A DNA stretch of 64,000 bases, taken from contig NZ_LT629750.1 in assembly GCF_900105125.1 (NCBI RefSeq), positions 1,674,001-1,738,000 of the forward strand. Direction: 5' to 3'. The position numbers were made by a program, and so were the translations under genes. The DNA comes from Bradyrhizobium canariense. Lineage in GTDB: Bacteria; Pseudomonadota; Alphaproteobacteria; Rhizobiales; Xanthobacteraceae. The notes beneath the pieces are model-generated. The model saw only the letters and a program-made list of their open reading frames with translations. It made no database searches and was not told the DNA's origin. Within the stretch, counting starts at the first letter, position 1; every line of letters begins with the position of its first letter. Positions 23,791 to 32,488 of the stretch are shown here, one piece after another.

Positions 23791-24342
23791 TTACTGGACG
23801 AAGTCCCCGCACTTCTCGATGGCGGTATCGCCGGCTCCCCAGGGCATCACCGGAACCGAGGACGTCGAATTCTTGGGCGAGCCATCGATCAGCTTGTCGG
23901 AATAGACCATATAAACCAATACGTTCCGCTTAGCATCGCAACCACGGACAATCTGCATTTTCTTGAAGAACAGCGAGCGGCGCTGCCGGAACATGTCGCC
24001 GCCCTGCTCCATCTTGTCCTTGAAATGGATCGGGCCGATCTGACGGCACGCCAGCGAGATATCCGAGACTTGCTCGGCAAGCCCAAGCCAGCCTTTGAAG
24101 CCGCCCTTCTCCGGCACCGTGAAATGGCAGGCAACGCCGTCAACCTCGGGATCGTCGACGCCATAGGTCGCCAGCTTGTCGTTCGGGCTGAGCAATTTGA
24201 ACACGGTTGAGCGGCGGAAGATCAGATCTGGCTCATCGGCTGCAAATGTGACCGAGACCGGCCAGAGCACCAGCGCGAGCGCCGCCAGGATCCGGCGGCG
24301 CAGCCGTCTCGTGTCACGTTGAGTTAAGGCTTTCGATGTCAT
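23791..24342 (-). CDS. creA: CreA family periplasmic protein
   Basis: 183 residues from ATG 24342 (GGAG site 8-11 bases upstream). A signal peptide ends near TFAADEPD. The mature part carries the CreA family marks: FKLLSPNDKLATYGVDDPEV, GVACHFTVPEKGGFKGWLGLAEQ, SDISLACRQIGPIHF, and VVRGCDAKRNVLVYMVYSDK-like segment with further cysteines. CreA is a conserved proteobacterial protein of unknown function named for its place beside creBC in E. coli; creBC are absent here. Divergent from the L,D-transpeptidase. Confidence 0.9.
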   Translation of the reverse strand: MTSKALTQRDTRRLRRRILAALALVLWPVSVTFAADEPDLIFRRSTVFKLLSPNDKLATYGVDDPEVDGVACHFTVPEKGGFKGWLGLAEQVSDISLACRQIGPIHFKDKMEQGGDMFRQRRSLFFKKMQIVRGCDAKRNVLVYMVYSDKLIDGSPKNSTSSVPVMPWGAGDTAIEKCGDFVQ

Positions 24343-24545
24343 GATAATCTCCGTCGATGAGCTTGCGCCTATGTAGTGCAGCCAAGTTCCGGAGATAAGG
24401 TTCTGCCGTCCTAGCCGTTCAACCGAATGTGAGCCTTTTTTGTTACGCTTTCGGCGAAAGTCGCAGGAATTGGAAGCCTTTCGCTGGTGAACCCGTACCT
24501 CGTCTGCAACACTAAGTATCGCAAGTTGGAATTGGGATTCAGGGA

Positions 24546-26189
24546 ATGATACGCGTACACCGGGCGTCGGTTGAAGACGGACAACTGAAATTGTCCGCGT
24601 ACAAAAATTACCTTCTAAGCCGGGCAGCTTCCTCAATCCTGATCTTGCGCCTTGCCGCTTTAGCGCTTGCCGGAACAATCGCCGTCGCCGCGCCGGCGGA
24701 GGCGACGGTTTACTGGTCGGATTACGATGGTGGATTTTCGGGACCGGCACCGATGGCCCCGCCCCGTGCGCAAAGGGCGCAACGGCATTCGGGGAAAAAG
24801 ATCGACAAGCCGGCAAGGGAAGCCGCCAGACCGCAGGGACCGCTGATCATCGCGATCTCGATCAACAAGCAGCATTTGAAAATATACGACACCAACGGTT
24901 TCTTCGCGGAAACGCCTATTTCGACGGGCATGCACGGCCATTCGACGCCAATGGGCGTCTTCAGCGTTATCCAGAAGCAGAAATTCCATCAGTCCAACAT
25001 TTATAGCGGCGCACCGATGCCGTTCATGCAGCGGATCACCTGGTCCGGCATCGCGATGCACGCCGGCGTCCTTCCGGGCTATCCGGCGTCGCATGGCTGT
25101 ATCCGGATGCCGATGGCTTTCGCCGTGAAGATGTACGGCTGGACCAGGATGGGCGCACGTGTCGTCGTTACGCCCGGCGAGATGACGCCCGCGAGCTTCT
25201 CGCACCCGTTGCTGGCGACGCAAAAAATTGTGCCGCAGCCGGTCGCCGCTGACGTACCCAAGCCGGAGGCCGAAGCAAAGAGCGACAAGGTTGCCAGCAC
25301 TGGCTTGACCAATACGCCTGCGATTCCGGAGGCGAGCCTTGAACTGAGATCGACGGTCGGCCACGACGGCCACCTGCAGACCGCGATGGATGAGCCGCCG
25401 GCACTCGGGCCCTTAAACGAACAGACGCATACCGCCGACGCCGGTGCTTCGCCGGCCATCAAATCAGCGGTCACGATGTCCGACGCGACGCCCGCCAGCG
25501 CCGATGCGTCACGAGGTGATAACGTGGCCATCGCCGTGCCCCCTGCGGCTGCCGACGCCGTGAAGATTGACGTGTCGACTACGGACACGGCCACGCCGGG
25601 CAAAAAGCCTGGCGAGAACGTTGCGGCGACAGCCGACATCCCTGCCAACACTGCCGATGCGAAAAAAGATCAGCCCGGTATGTTTGATGCGGAGAAAGCG
25701 GCTGCGCCAAAGCCCGCGCCGGTCATGGCCGCGGAGCACAAGCGCTCCGGCCCGATTTCGGTGTTCGTCAGCCGCAAGGATTCAAAGCTCTATGTGCGGC
25801 AGGATTTCGCGCCGCTGTTCGATGTGCCGGTGACGATCGCACCGAGCGACCGGCCATTGGGAACCCATATTTTCACGGCGGAAGCCGACAAGAACGACGC
25901 CAACATCCTGCATTGGTCGGTGGTTTCGCTCCCCACCCGCAACGTGGCGCGGCGTGACGACGACGAGCGTGAAACGCGGCGGCGAAAGATCGCGGGCGCG
26001 GTCGAAATAAAGCCGATTCCGGAGCCGGACAGCCCCGCCGAGGCGCTGGATCGCCTCACCATCCCGCCGGATGCGATGGCGCGTATTACCGAGTCCCTCT
26101 CGACCGGCAGCTCGATCATCGTTTCCGATCAGGGCATCGCGGCGGGCGAAACCGGTGAGGGGACGGATTTCATCGTTTCGTTGCGCTAG
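24546..26189 (+). CDS. L,D-transpeptidase (YkuD) with degenerate second domain
   Basis: 547 residues. After a 28-residue basic leader a signal-type hydrophobic stretch (about 29-50) ends in PAEA. The YkuD domain spans about 98-212 with the catalytic MHAGVLPGYPASHGCIRMP (His172, His183, Cys185). It cross-links peptidoglycan or attaches lipoproteins in the periplasm. A 190-residue Ala/Pro/Asp-rich linker (213-405) follows, then a second region (about 406-547: ISVFVSRKDSKLYVRQDFAP, SDRPLGTHIFTA) that resembles the first half of a YkuD domain but has no His-Gly-Cys. The second copy may be structural or regulatory. Confidence 0.88.
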   Translation: MIRVHRASVEDGQLKLSAYKNYLLSRAASSILILRLAALALAGTIAVAAPAEATVYWSDYDGGFSGPAPMAPPRAQRAQRHSGKKIDKPAREAARPQGPLIIAISINKQHLKIYDTNGFFAETPISTGMHGHSTPMGVFSVIQKQKFHQSNIYSGAPMPFMQRITWSGIAMHAGVLPGYPASHGCIRMPMAFAVKMYGWTRMGARVVVTPGEMTPASFSHPLLATQKIVPQPVAADVPKPEAEAKSDKVASTGLTNTPAIPEASLELRSTVGHDGHLQTAMDEPPALGPLNEQTHTADAGASPAIKSAVTMSDATPASADASRGDNVAIAVPPAAADAVKIDVSTTDTATPGKKPGENVAATADIPANTADAKKDQPGMFDAEKAAAPKPAPVMAAEHKRSGPISVFVSRKDSKLYVRQDFAPLFDVPVTIAPSDRPLGTHIFTAEADKNDANILHWSVVSLPTRNVARRDDDERETRRRKIAGAVEIKPIPEPDSPAEALDRLTIPPDAMARITESLSTGSSIIVSDQGIAAGETGEGTDFIVSLR

Positions 26190-26271
26190 GCTACCGGGTA
26201 CCACGCTTACTCTCCTGGCCCGCGCACTGTCGCCGGCTATGTTCTCGTCCGCACGTCACGGAGGAGCCGCC

Positions 26272-26850
26272 ATGATCGACCGCAGGGCCATTATCACGGC
26301 GGCGCTGGCTGCGATCGCTGGTCCGGCAATGACGCGGACGGCCGGCGCGCAGGCCGCCATGAGTCGTGTTACAGCCTACGCCTTTTCGTTTCCTGCGCTT
26401 ACCGGAGGCGACATCAGGCTCGGCGATTACGCCGGACGCCCGCTGCTGATCGTCAATACGGCGTCATTGTGCGGCTACACCCCGCAATATGCCGGATTGC
26501 AGGAATTGTGGACTGAGTTTCACGATCGCGGCCTGATGATCATCGGCGTGCCCTCCAACGATTTTGGCGGCCAGGAACCGGGTGGCGCGACCGAAATCGC
26601 GGAGACGGCGCAACATCAATACGGCGTTACCTTTCCGATCGCGGCAAAAGCCGTGGTGAAGGGCGCGAATGCGCATCCATTTTATAAATGGGCGGCTGAA
26701 GCGCGGCCAAAGGACGTCCCGCGTTGGAACTTCCACAAATATTTGATCGGCCGCGACGGCTTCATCGCCGAGGTATTCCCGGAGGCGGTCGAGCCGTCGG
26801 ATACGCGGGTCAAGACTGCTATCGCGCGGGCGCTGACTTCCCCTTCCTGA
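26272..26850 (+). CDS. Glutathione peroxidase, exported, cysteine type
   Basis: 192 residues from ATG 26272, behind a strong GGAGGAG site. The N-terminus has Arg-Arg at 4-5 followed by a hydrophobic stretch and AGAQA, so export, possibly by Tat. The GPx fold is complete: NTASLCGYTPQYAGLQ (peroxidatic Cys67), GVPSNDFGGQEPG (Gln101) and WNFHKYLIGRDG (Trp152, Asn153). Cys-type bacterial enzymes usually use thioredoxin and reduce hydroperoxides. It follows the L,D-transpeptidase gene by 82 bases. Confidence 0.9.
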   Translation: MIDRRAIITAALAAIAGPAMTRTAGAQAAMSRVTAYAFSFPALTGGDIRLGDYAGRPLLIVNTASLCGYTPQYAGLQELWTEFHDRGLMIIGVPSNDFGGQEPGGATEIAETAQHQYGVTFPIAAKAVVKGANAHPFYKWAAEARPKDVPRWNFHKYLIGRDGFIAEVFPEAVEPSDTRVKTAIARALTSPS

Positions 26851-27024
26851 GAACGCGACAGGCGCCCGAATTAACCGGTTCTGCCAACAAAGCAGCAGCG
26901 GGGGATAAAAGCCGTTGCCGTGGCGGCGGGGGTCCAACTAGGCTATTGTGGCAAGGGGCGGGAACGGTTCGGACGAGGCTTAAAAAGCCGCGGCCGAACA
27001 TGGGATTAGCGTAAGGGGAACAAG

Positions 27025-27963
27025 ATGCGGTTTGCGGCAGGTTTGATCATTGCAAGCGCGGTTTCGCTGTGTGTGTCGGGTGCAGCATGGTCGCAGACCG
27101 CAGCCACCAAAGGCGCGGCTCCAGCGGCCGCCCCTGCTCCGACGCCCGCATCGCCTCCTGCCCCGCTTTCCAAAGCTGCTTGCACCAATCCCGATGCGCT
27201 CGGCATCAGCCGCGTCGTTGAAATCGACACCACCGGCGGCCCGGGTTTCGGCTTTGAGCATTTCAAGCAGCTCGATTTCCTGCGCGACCACGAAGTGGTG
27301 CTGACGTTTGACGACGGCCCGTGGGTAACCACGCCGACAGTGCTGAAAGCCCTGGCGGACGAATGCACCACCGGCATCTTCTTCTCGATCGGCAAGCATG
27401 CAACCTACTATCCGGAAATTCTGAAGCAGGTTCTCGCGGCCGGCCATACGATCGGATCCCACACCTGGTCGCATGCGACGTTGACCAACAAGAAGCTGAC
27501 CGAAGATCAGCGCAAGGAAGAGATTGAAAAAGGCTTCAGTGCGGTGAAGTGGGCCTTGGGTGGCGTTTCGCCCGCGCCGTTCTTCCGCTTCCCGGCGCTG
27601 CAGCATCCGCCGGAAATGGTGACGTATCTCGGCACCCGAAATATCGCGATGTTCTCCTGTGATCTGGATTCCTTCGATTTCAAGGCGCGCGACGCGCAGC
27701 AGGTGATCGATGTCACGATGAAGAAGCTCGACAAGCTCGGCAAGGGCATCATCCTGATGCACGACTTCCACAAGCACACCGCGGAGGCGCTGCCCACTTT
27801 GCTGCGCAAGTTAAAGGCCGGCGGCTACAAGGTCGTCAGAATGATCCCCAAGGCGCCGGTGCAGACCCTTCCGCAGTACGACGAAGAACTTCTGAAAGAC
27901 GCCAAACTGCCGACGGTCAGCGACCGCCCGGTGTCCAGCGTCGTGCAGACGATTTCGCAATAG
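27025..27963 (+). CDS. Secreted polysaccharide deacetylase (NodB homology domain)
   Basis: 312 residues with a signal peptide and an Ala/Pro-rich linker (25-50). The carbohydrate esterase 4 motifs are present: VVLTFDDGPW (Asp96 base, Asp97 metal), GSHTWSH (metal His146 and His150), FFRFPAL (Arg/Phe groove) and IILMHDFHKHTAEAL (catalytic His). It deacetylates a GlcNAc-containing polymer, which could be peptidoglycan or an exopolysaccharide; no nod genes are near. AGGGGA ribosome site 6-11 bases upstream. Confidence 0.92.
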   Translation: MRFAAGLIIASAVSLCVSGAAWSQTAATKGAAPAAAPAPTPASPPAPLSKAACTNPDALGISRVVEIDTTGGPGFGFEHFKQLDFLRDHEVVLTFDDGPWVTTPTVLKALADECTTGIFFSIGKHATYYPEILKQVLAAGHTIGSHTWSHATLTNKKLTEDQRKEEIEKGFSAVKWALGGVSPAPFFRFPALQHPPEMVTYLGTRNIAMFSCDLDSFDFKARDAQQVIDVTMKKLDKLGKGIILMHDFHKHTAEALPTLLRKLKAGGYKVVRMIPKAPVQTLPQYDEELLKDAKLPTVSDRPVSSVVQTISQ

Positions 27964-27987
27964 CATTCGTCCCGCGCGATAACGCCG

Positions 27988-28545
27988 ATGCCAGCGCTGA
28001 TCATCGAGGGCTATGTCATCGTGTCGGCGGACGGCATGCTGGCGAATGCGGATCGCGTGATGCCGGATGCCCTGAAATTCGAGGGCGACAAGCAGTTCTT
28101 TACGGCCGCCCTCGACCGCGCCGACCTCATTGTCCATGGCCGCCATTCTTTCGAAGACCAGACCAACTCCCTGCGACGAAAACGGATCGTCGTGACGAGG
28201 ACGATTGGCACGGTCGCGCCTGATCCTTCCAATCCCAAGGCGACCTTGTGGAATCCCGCGGGAGCGCCGTTCGAGGCGGCGTGTGAGCACGCCGGCGTCG
28301 GCAGCGGCACCGTCGCGATCATTGGCGGACCGAACGTGTTTGGAATGTTCATGGATCGCTACGATACGTTCTGGCTTTCGCAGGCGCCGCTTGTGCATCT
28401 GCCGGACGGCGAACCTTGTTTCCCGGGCGTGCCCGCGCAATCTCCGCAGCAGGTTCTGGCGGCGCATGGCCTGAAAGCCGGCCCCGCTCAAATCCTCGAC
28501 GCTGCCGATGGCGTCAGCGTCACGCCCTGGCAGCGAAAAGTCTAG
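27988..28545 (+). CDS. Dihydrofolate reductase-like (RibD C-terminal fold) protein
   Basis: 185 residues. Opens IIEGYVIVSADGMLANADRV as in DHFR/RibD-type reductases, with DLIVHGRHSFED and GTVAIIGGPNVFGMFMDRYD (NADPH-binding glycine motif). It diverges in the active-site region from true folate reductases, so substrate is uncertain. It starts 24 bases after the deacetylase stop on the same strand, and no clear ribosome site was seen. Confidence 0.75.
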   Translation: MPALIIEGYVIVSADGMLANADRVMPDALKFEGDKQFFTAALDRADLIVHGRHSFEDQTNSLRRKRIVVTRTIGTVAPDPSNPKATLWNPAGAPFEAACEHAGVGSGTVAIIGGPNVFGMFMDRYDTFWLSQAPLVHLPDGEPCFPGVPAQSPQQVLAAHGLKAGPAQILDAADGVSVTPWQRKV

Positions 28546-28636
28546 CCATCGTCTCAATCAAGCCGCCAAAAGGTCCTGGCGTCTGGGCGATGTAGCGACA
28601 GTGGAAATGGGCTGCGATCCGCCGCATGCGCCGCGC

Positions 28637-29779
28637 TCAAACTTTAATTGCCGCGACCGCGGTATTCGAACGATCGTTCTTCTTTGCCATGTTTTGCGCC
28701 GACCAGAATTGGATCGTGTGTTGTGCCGCGGACAATGACAGCGTTTCAAACACTTCCTGGCCTTGTTGGAGTTCCTGCTTGGAGACCGGCGCGCAACCAG
28801 GCCGATTGCGTATGATCATCGTCGTCGTCGCCCAATTCAGTCTGGCGGCCTTGCACGCCACGATCAATCCGTCCAGCCGCGCGTTTCGCATCAAGGGCTC
28901 GATGGAACCGATCGCAGCTGCGGAAAGAAACGAGATCGCCGCCACCACATCGGTGTAATCGCGCTGGACGGCAAATCGATTCACGGTTGTATCGTTCAGC
29001 TTGCCCGTACGGTTGAGTTGGATCATCTTGCTTCGGGATTCGGTGTAGTCGATCGGCTTTGGTGGTGGAGGGACATGGACCTGTTCAGCCACTTTCGCGA
29101 CCGCCGCCCGGATCCTCTCCTGCATTTCAGGGGACGCTGACTTGAGAAGGCGCGTGCGCACCCTGTCGGTGGCCTTGGCAACGAGCTCCCGGAGCAACTC
29201 AGCCGGAATATCCGCCCGGAGCCCAAGCTTCTCGGCCAGGCTGTCGTCACGCTCTGCATCCTGAACGAGAGCAGCGTAACCCGCACCGGACAAGCGAGCA
29301 CCCGAATTCTGGGCGAGCGTGCTGCGAACGGCTGAATCCCCGCGCTTTACCAGCAAATCGCTCAGGGACTCATTGAGGGTCTCTCTGCCGGAGATCGCCA
29401 GCAAATGGCGCTGGCCACGTGTGTTGGCGATTTCAGCCAGATCCTGTTCCGACAGACGATTGGATTTTTTTAAGACCGGTGCGGCGACCGACGCATCCTC
29501 ATGGAACGCAAGCTGGCGTACCGCGGCTTTCGGAGCCGAGCCCACTCCGGACAGATTGCTGCTGAGCTGGGCTAGCGTTTGCGCCTCAACCCGTTCGATC
29601 AGCCGAACGAGAACGTCGTCAAACACGTCCACCTGCACGTCATTGAGCCGATCGGCGTCAGCCAGAAACAGGCTCGTGACCCGCCGCAGAATTTCAATCC
29701 GTCGCTCCGGCGACCGACCGTTGACGGCGTTATCCAACTCCACGATTAAAGCCGCCGATACTGCCGCAGCCATTATCAA
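28637..29779 (-). CDS. DUF2336 domain protein
   Basis: 380 residues from TTG 29779 (AGGAG 6-10 bases upstream); ATG 29773 is the alternative, two codons in. Soluble and almost wholly helical, with HEAT-like repeats (RRIEILRRVTSLFLADADRL, LSEQDLAEIANTRGQRHLLA). DUF2336 proteins are alphaproteobacterial and often sit near PilZ or two-component genes. This one is followed within 300 bases by two such genes. Inference: a signalling adaptor in the c-di-GMP cluster. A conserved PPPPKPIDYTESR loop splits the protein. Confidence 0.75.
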   Translation of the reverse strand: MIMAAAVSAALIVELDNAVNGRSPERRIEILRRVTSLFLADADRLNDVQVDVFDDVLVRLIERVEAQTLAQLSSNLSGVGSAPKAAVRQLAFHEDASVAAPVLKKSNRLSEQDLAEIANTRGQRHLLAISGRETLNESLSDLLVKRGDSAVRSTLAQNSGARLSGAGYAALVQDAERDDSLAEKLGLRADIPAELLRELVAKATDRVRTRLLKSASPEMQERIRAAVAKVAEQVHVPPPPKPIDYTESRSKMIQLNRTGKLNDTTVNRFAVQRDYTDVVAAISFLSAAAIGSIEPLMRNARLDGLIVACKAARLNWATTTMIIRNRPGCAPVSKQELQQGQEVFETLSLSAAQHTIQFWSAQNMAKKNDRSNTAVAAIKV

Positions 29780-29819
29780 TTCGACTCCTGATGGGGGCTG
29801 AAGAGTTGTGAGGGTCAGG

Positions 29820-30065
29820 TCAGAACGCTACCCCAACTCTTAGTCGGTCTCTCCAGACGACCCGGCAACGCTTTCTCGTGAGACCGTGAAGTAGTTCGAA
29901 CCGCGGCGGCAACGACGTCACGCCAGTCACCTGCAAGCAGGCGCCCCCTGCGGAATAGTCGACAACCGTGCAGTCGATAGCAGGCGATTTCGCGTCAACA
30001 ATAATTTTGGCGGCATTGGAAACCCTGCCCGAAGGTCGAACGCGTGCAAATCGTCGCGGATACAT
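29820..30065 (-). CDS. PilZ domain protein (short)
   Basis: 81 residues, one PilZ domain: RRFARVRPSGR (the Rxxx R c-di-GMP-binding arm, here RRFAR), CTVVDYSAGGACLQV (D/N-x-S-xx-G motif) and KRCRVVWRDRLRVGVAF. The key DYSAGG and N-terminal arginines are kept, so c-di-GMP binding is plausible. AGGAA site 8-12 bases upstream. It lies 41 bases upstream of the DUF2336 gene on the same strand and is probably co-transcribed with it. Confidence 0.85.
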   Translation of the reverse strand: MYPRRFARVRPSGRVSNAAKIIVDAKSPAIDCTVVDYSAGGACLQVTGVTSLPPRFELLHGLTRKRCRVVWRDRLRVGVAF

Positions 30066-30122
30066 GATCGGACTTCCTGCCAGTTCAAGATCGAGGCGCC
30101 CTGTCGCAAGTCGGCCCCCGCA

Positions 30123-30578
30123 CTATTCCCATTCCTTCCCGAACTCGTCGGGCCCTTCATTGATCCAGACAAGAGCGGCGCGACAATCGATCCAAACCAG
30201 CCGATCGACATCACTCGCTGTATTGAGCGATGAAAGGTGCAGTAGAAACCCTCCATCTGCCGTCCGAAATAACGTATCGCACGCTCGATATTCGACGAGC
30301 GATTCAGAGTCGATAAACGGATAAATTCGCGAAACAAGCAGATCCATGCGAATCGCACCTGTCAGCAGAAATTCCCAAACCGATTGCAGCGCAAGGACAG
30401 TTAAGAATTCTTTTCCAGGCTGGCCGCGGAGCGTCTTCACGGCAAATTTTCTTGAGCGCAGGTAATCCGGCACCCGCTTTAATGATTTTTTAATACTTCG
30501 CCTTACGGCGTCGTTTACCGAATAGTTTCGATTTATATCTAGTTTAATACCTATGACACCGGTGTTTCGGTGGACCAA
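30123..30578 (-). CDS. Hypothetical protein between PilZ genes
   Basis: About 151 residues if started at TTG 30578; no good ribosome site or ATG supports any start, so the first 25 residues are uncertain. Basic N-terminal helix (VRRSIKKSLKRVPDYLRSRK), then an alternating alpha/beta body (LTVLALQSVWEFLLTGAIRM, FRTADGGFLLHLSSLN, LVWIDCRAALVWINEGP). Base composition at 30470-30560 is noticeably AT-rich for this window. No family recognised. Placement suggests a link with the c-di-GMP genes. Confidence 0.55.
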   Translation of the reverse strand: MVHRNTGVIGIKLDINRNYSVNDAVRRSIKKSLKRVPDYLRSRKFAVKTLRGQPGKEFLTVLALQSVWEFLLTGAIRMDLLVSRIYPFIDSESLVEYRACDTLFRTADGGFLLHLSSLNTASDVDRLVWIDCRAALVWINEGPDEFGKEWE

Positions 30579-30847
30579 TACGTGCCCGCGAGGGACACCA
30601 ATTTTGTTTGTACTGAATTGACGGAGTTACCGCACCGAGGAGACGCCGCGATTTTGCTGCGCCCTCGAAAGCGCCCCGTCGAACAACGCCTGTCGAAGCT
30701 TTCGTATCGGTTTGAAGGCAAACGACGTCCGAGACCGATTTCGTAACGCGCATCGATCGTTTTGGTTTTGCTAGCTCAAAGAGGCGCCTGCGGAGGAGCG
30801 CCTAAGGCCCGACAGCTTCATTGATTTAAAAAGCGAAGGATAAACAA

Positions 30848-31147
30848 GTGACCTTCGGACTGAGAAAGAGTGGCCGCGTCAATTTCGAGCGCGGCGTAGA
30901 AGTTTTCATCATGGGAATTGACGGAACATGGCGCCGCAATTGCCTGATGTTCGACGTCTCACAGACCGGCGCGCGGTTGCACGTCGAAGACTCTATCGAA
31001 GGACTGGACCTGAAGGAATTTTTCCTTCTGCTGTCGTCGACCGGTCTTGCGTATCGCCGGTGCAGATTGATCCGGGTAATGGGCGAGCAAATCGGCATCG
31101 AATTTCTGGCGCCGAGCAAGTCGAACAAGAAGAAGCCGTCAAAATGA
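30848..31147 (+). CDS. PilZ domain protein
   Basis: 99 residues from a GTG with AAGGA 8-12 bases upstream. PilZ pattern: RKSGRVNFERGV, the D-x-S-xx-G motif as FDVSQTGARLHV, and YRRCRLIRVMGEQIGIEFL. The N-terminal RxxxR is RKSGR/ GRVNFER, less canonical than in the short PilZ protein, so c-di-GMP binding is likely but weaker. C-terminus Lys-rich. The HD-GYP gene begins 58 bases downstream on the same strand, suggesting a receptor-hydrolase pair. Confidence 0.85.
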   Translation: MTFGLRKSGRVNFERGVEVFIMGIDGTWRRNCLMFDVSQTGARLHVEDSIEGLDLKEFFLLLSSTGLAYRRCRLIRVMGEQIGIEFLAPSKSNKKKPSK

Positions 31148-31205
31148 CAGCGGGTTATCTTCCAACGCCAACAGGACGCCACGATCAATTTGGACCTGCT
31201 TTTTG

Positions 31206-32255
31206 ATGCGCATTCACGTCGTCAGTGACAACCGTGCCGAATTGTCTGCCGTGCGCGCGATGTTGGAGCAGCAATCCACCGTAACATCGGAATTGCTTGG
31301 CAACACCGGTACCCTGAGCAAGGAGATCGACGCTGTTGTTGTTACGGCGGATCCGCGCCTCGTGGAAAACATTTCCGCCCTGAAAAGATTATCTGGAAAT
31401 CTGAACCGGATACGCAAGCGCGTATTCCTTATCGATCAAAAAAACCGGCTGTCTATCGTTCAGGCGTATGCGCTGGGGGCAACGCACGTGCTGACGAATC
31501 CCGTCAGCAAGGATCAACTGCTGGCGAAGCTGTTCGACCGTGCTCCCGCAGAGATCGCGCCAGGCGAAATCCTGTCCGGCGGACAGGCAGCAGCGCAGGC
31601 CGGCGCGGCCAGCATCGCGTCGATGTTCTCGGCTGTATCCATCGGCAGCCCCATCGATGTTAAGGGCGCGAAAGACGCCGCGAGCAAGATTGCAGACAGC
31701 ATCGCGGAGGATGGGCTTTCAGAATGGCTTGCGACGGTTCGTCACCACCATGAGGGCACCTATCAGCATTGCCTTCTGGTCACAGGAATAGCTGTTGATT
31801 TCGGATTGAGCCTCGGTCTGGGAAAAGCTGATATCGAACGTCTGCATTCAGCCGCGATGTTTCATGACATCGGCAAGGCCAAAATTCCGCTCGCCGTTCT
31901 GGACAAGCCCGGACGCCTTGATGCCGAGGAACGCGCGTTGATCGAAACGCATCCGGCTGCGGGATACGACGCGCTGAAGGGAAATGCCCACATCTCGCCG
32001 GAAATTCTCGATGCGGTCCGGCATCATCATGAGTATCTCGACGGCAGCGGATATCCCGATGCGCTTTGCGCTGAAAGCATATCCGACATCGTGCGGGTCT
32101 TGACCATTTCCGACATCTTCGCAGCGTTAATCGAGCATCGGCACTACAAGCCAACCATGCCCCGCGAACAGGCGTACGAGATCATACGGAGCATGCAGGG
32201 AAAGCTTGAAATGCCGCTCGTAGCCGCATTCAAAGAGGTCGCGCTGACCCGTTAG
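31206..32255 (+). CDS. HD-GYP domain protein with degenerate receiver domain (c-di-GMP phosphodiesterase)
   Basis: 349 residues. The HD-GYP domain (about 165-335) has the metal HD pair in AAMFHDIGKAKIP and the signature HHHEYLDGSGYP, both needed for c-di-GMP hydrolysis. The N-terminal about 110 residues look like a receiver fold (IHVVSDNRAEL, VVVTADP, LGATHVLTNPVSKDQLLAKL) without the phospho-acceptor Asp at the usual place and with Asn where the conserved Lys should be. It is therefore probably not phosphorylated. A 45-residue Ala/Ser linker joins the two. ATG 31206 is chosen over TTG 31203. Confidence 0.88.
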   Translation: MRIHVVSDNRAELSAVRAMLEQQSTVTSELLGNTGTLSKEIDAVVVTADPRLVENISALKRLSGNLNRIRKRVFLIDQKNRLSIVQAYALGATHVLTNPVSKDQLLAKLFDRAPAEIAPGEILSGGQAAAQAGAASIASMFSAVSIGSPIDVKGAKDAASKIADSIAEDGLSEWLATVRHHHEGTYQHCLLVTGIAVDFGLSLGLGKADIERLHSAAMFHDIGKAKIPLAVLDKPGRLDAEERALIETHPAAGYDALKGNAHISPEILDAVRHHHEYLDGSGYPDALCAESISDIVRVLTISDIFAALIEHRHYKPTMPREQAYEIIRSMQGKLEMPLVAAFKEVALTR

Positions 32256-32488
32256 GCAGTGCGATAGATCAAACCTGCTTATTGCCTGATCGATGTCCGC
32301 TACGCCTGATAGCGACTAAATTCCGCAGCGCCGCAAAATGACGCGATGTGGATCGATCCCCTTCGAGATTGCAGCTTCAGTGCAACAGCTCGCCAGGAAA
32401 GATCAACCTGCAGCTGAGTCAATCTGTCGCACACCGGAATTTCGTGACAGAAGCTGTTTGGGCTTCTTCATCATGCTGGGGATTCGGG

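Noticed and set aside
30544..30753. 69-codon minus-strand frame overlapping the start of the 30123-30578 gene in another frame
   Set aside because: I considered a frameshifted N-terminus, but the residues do not continue the downstream protein and no motif links them.
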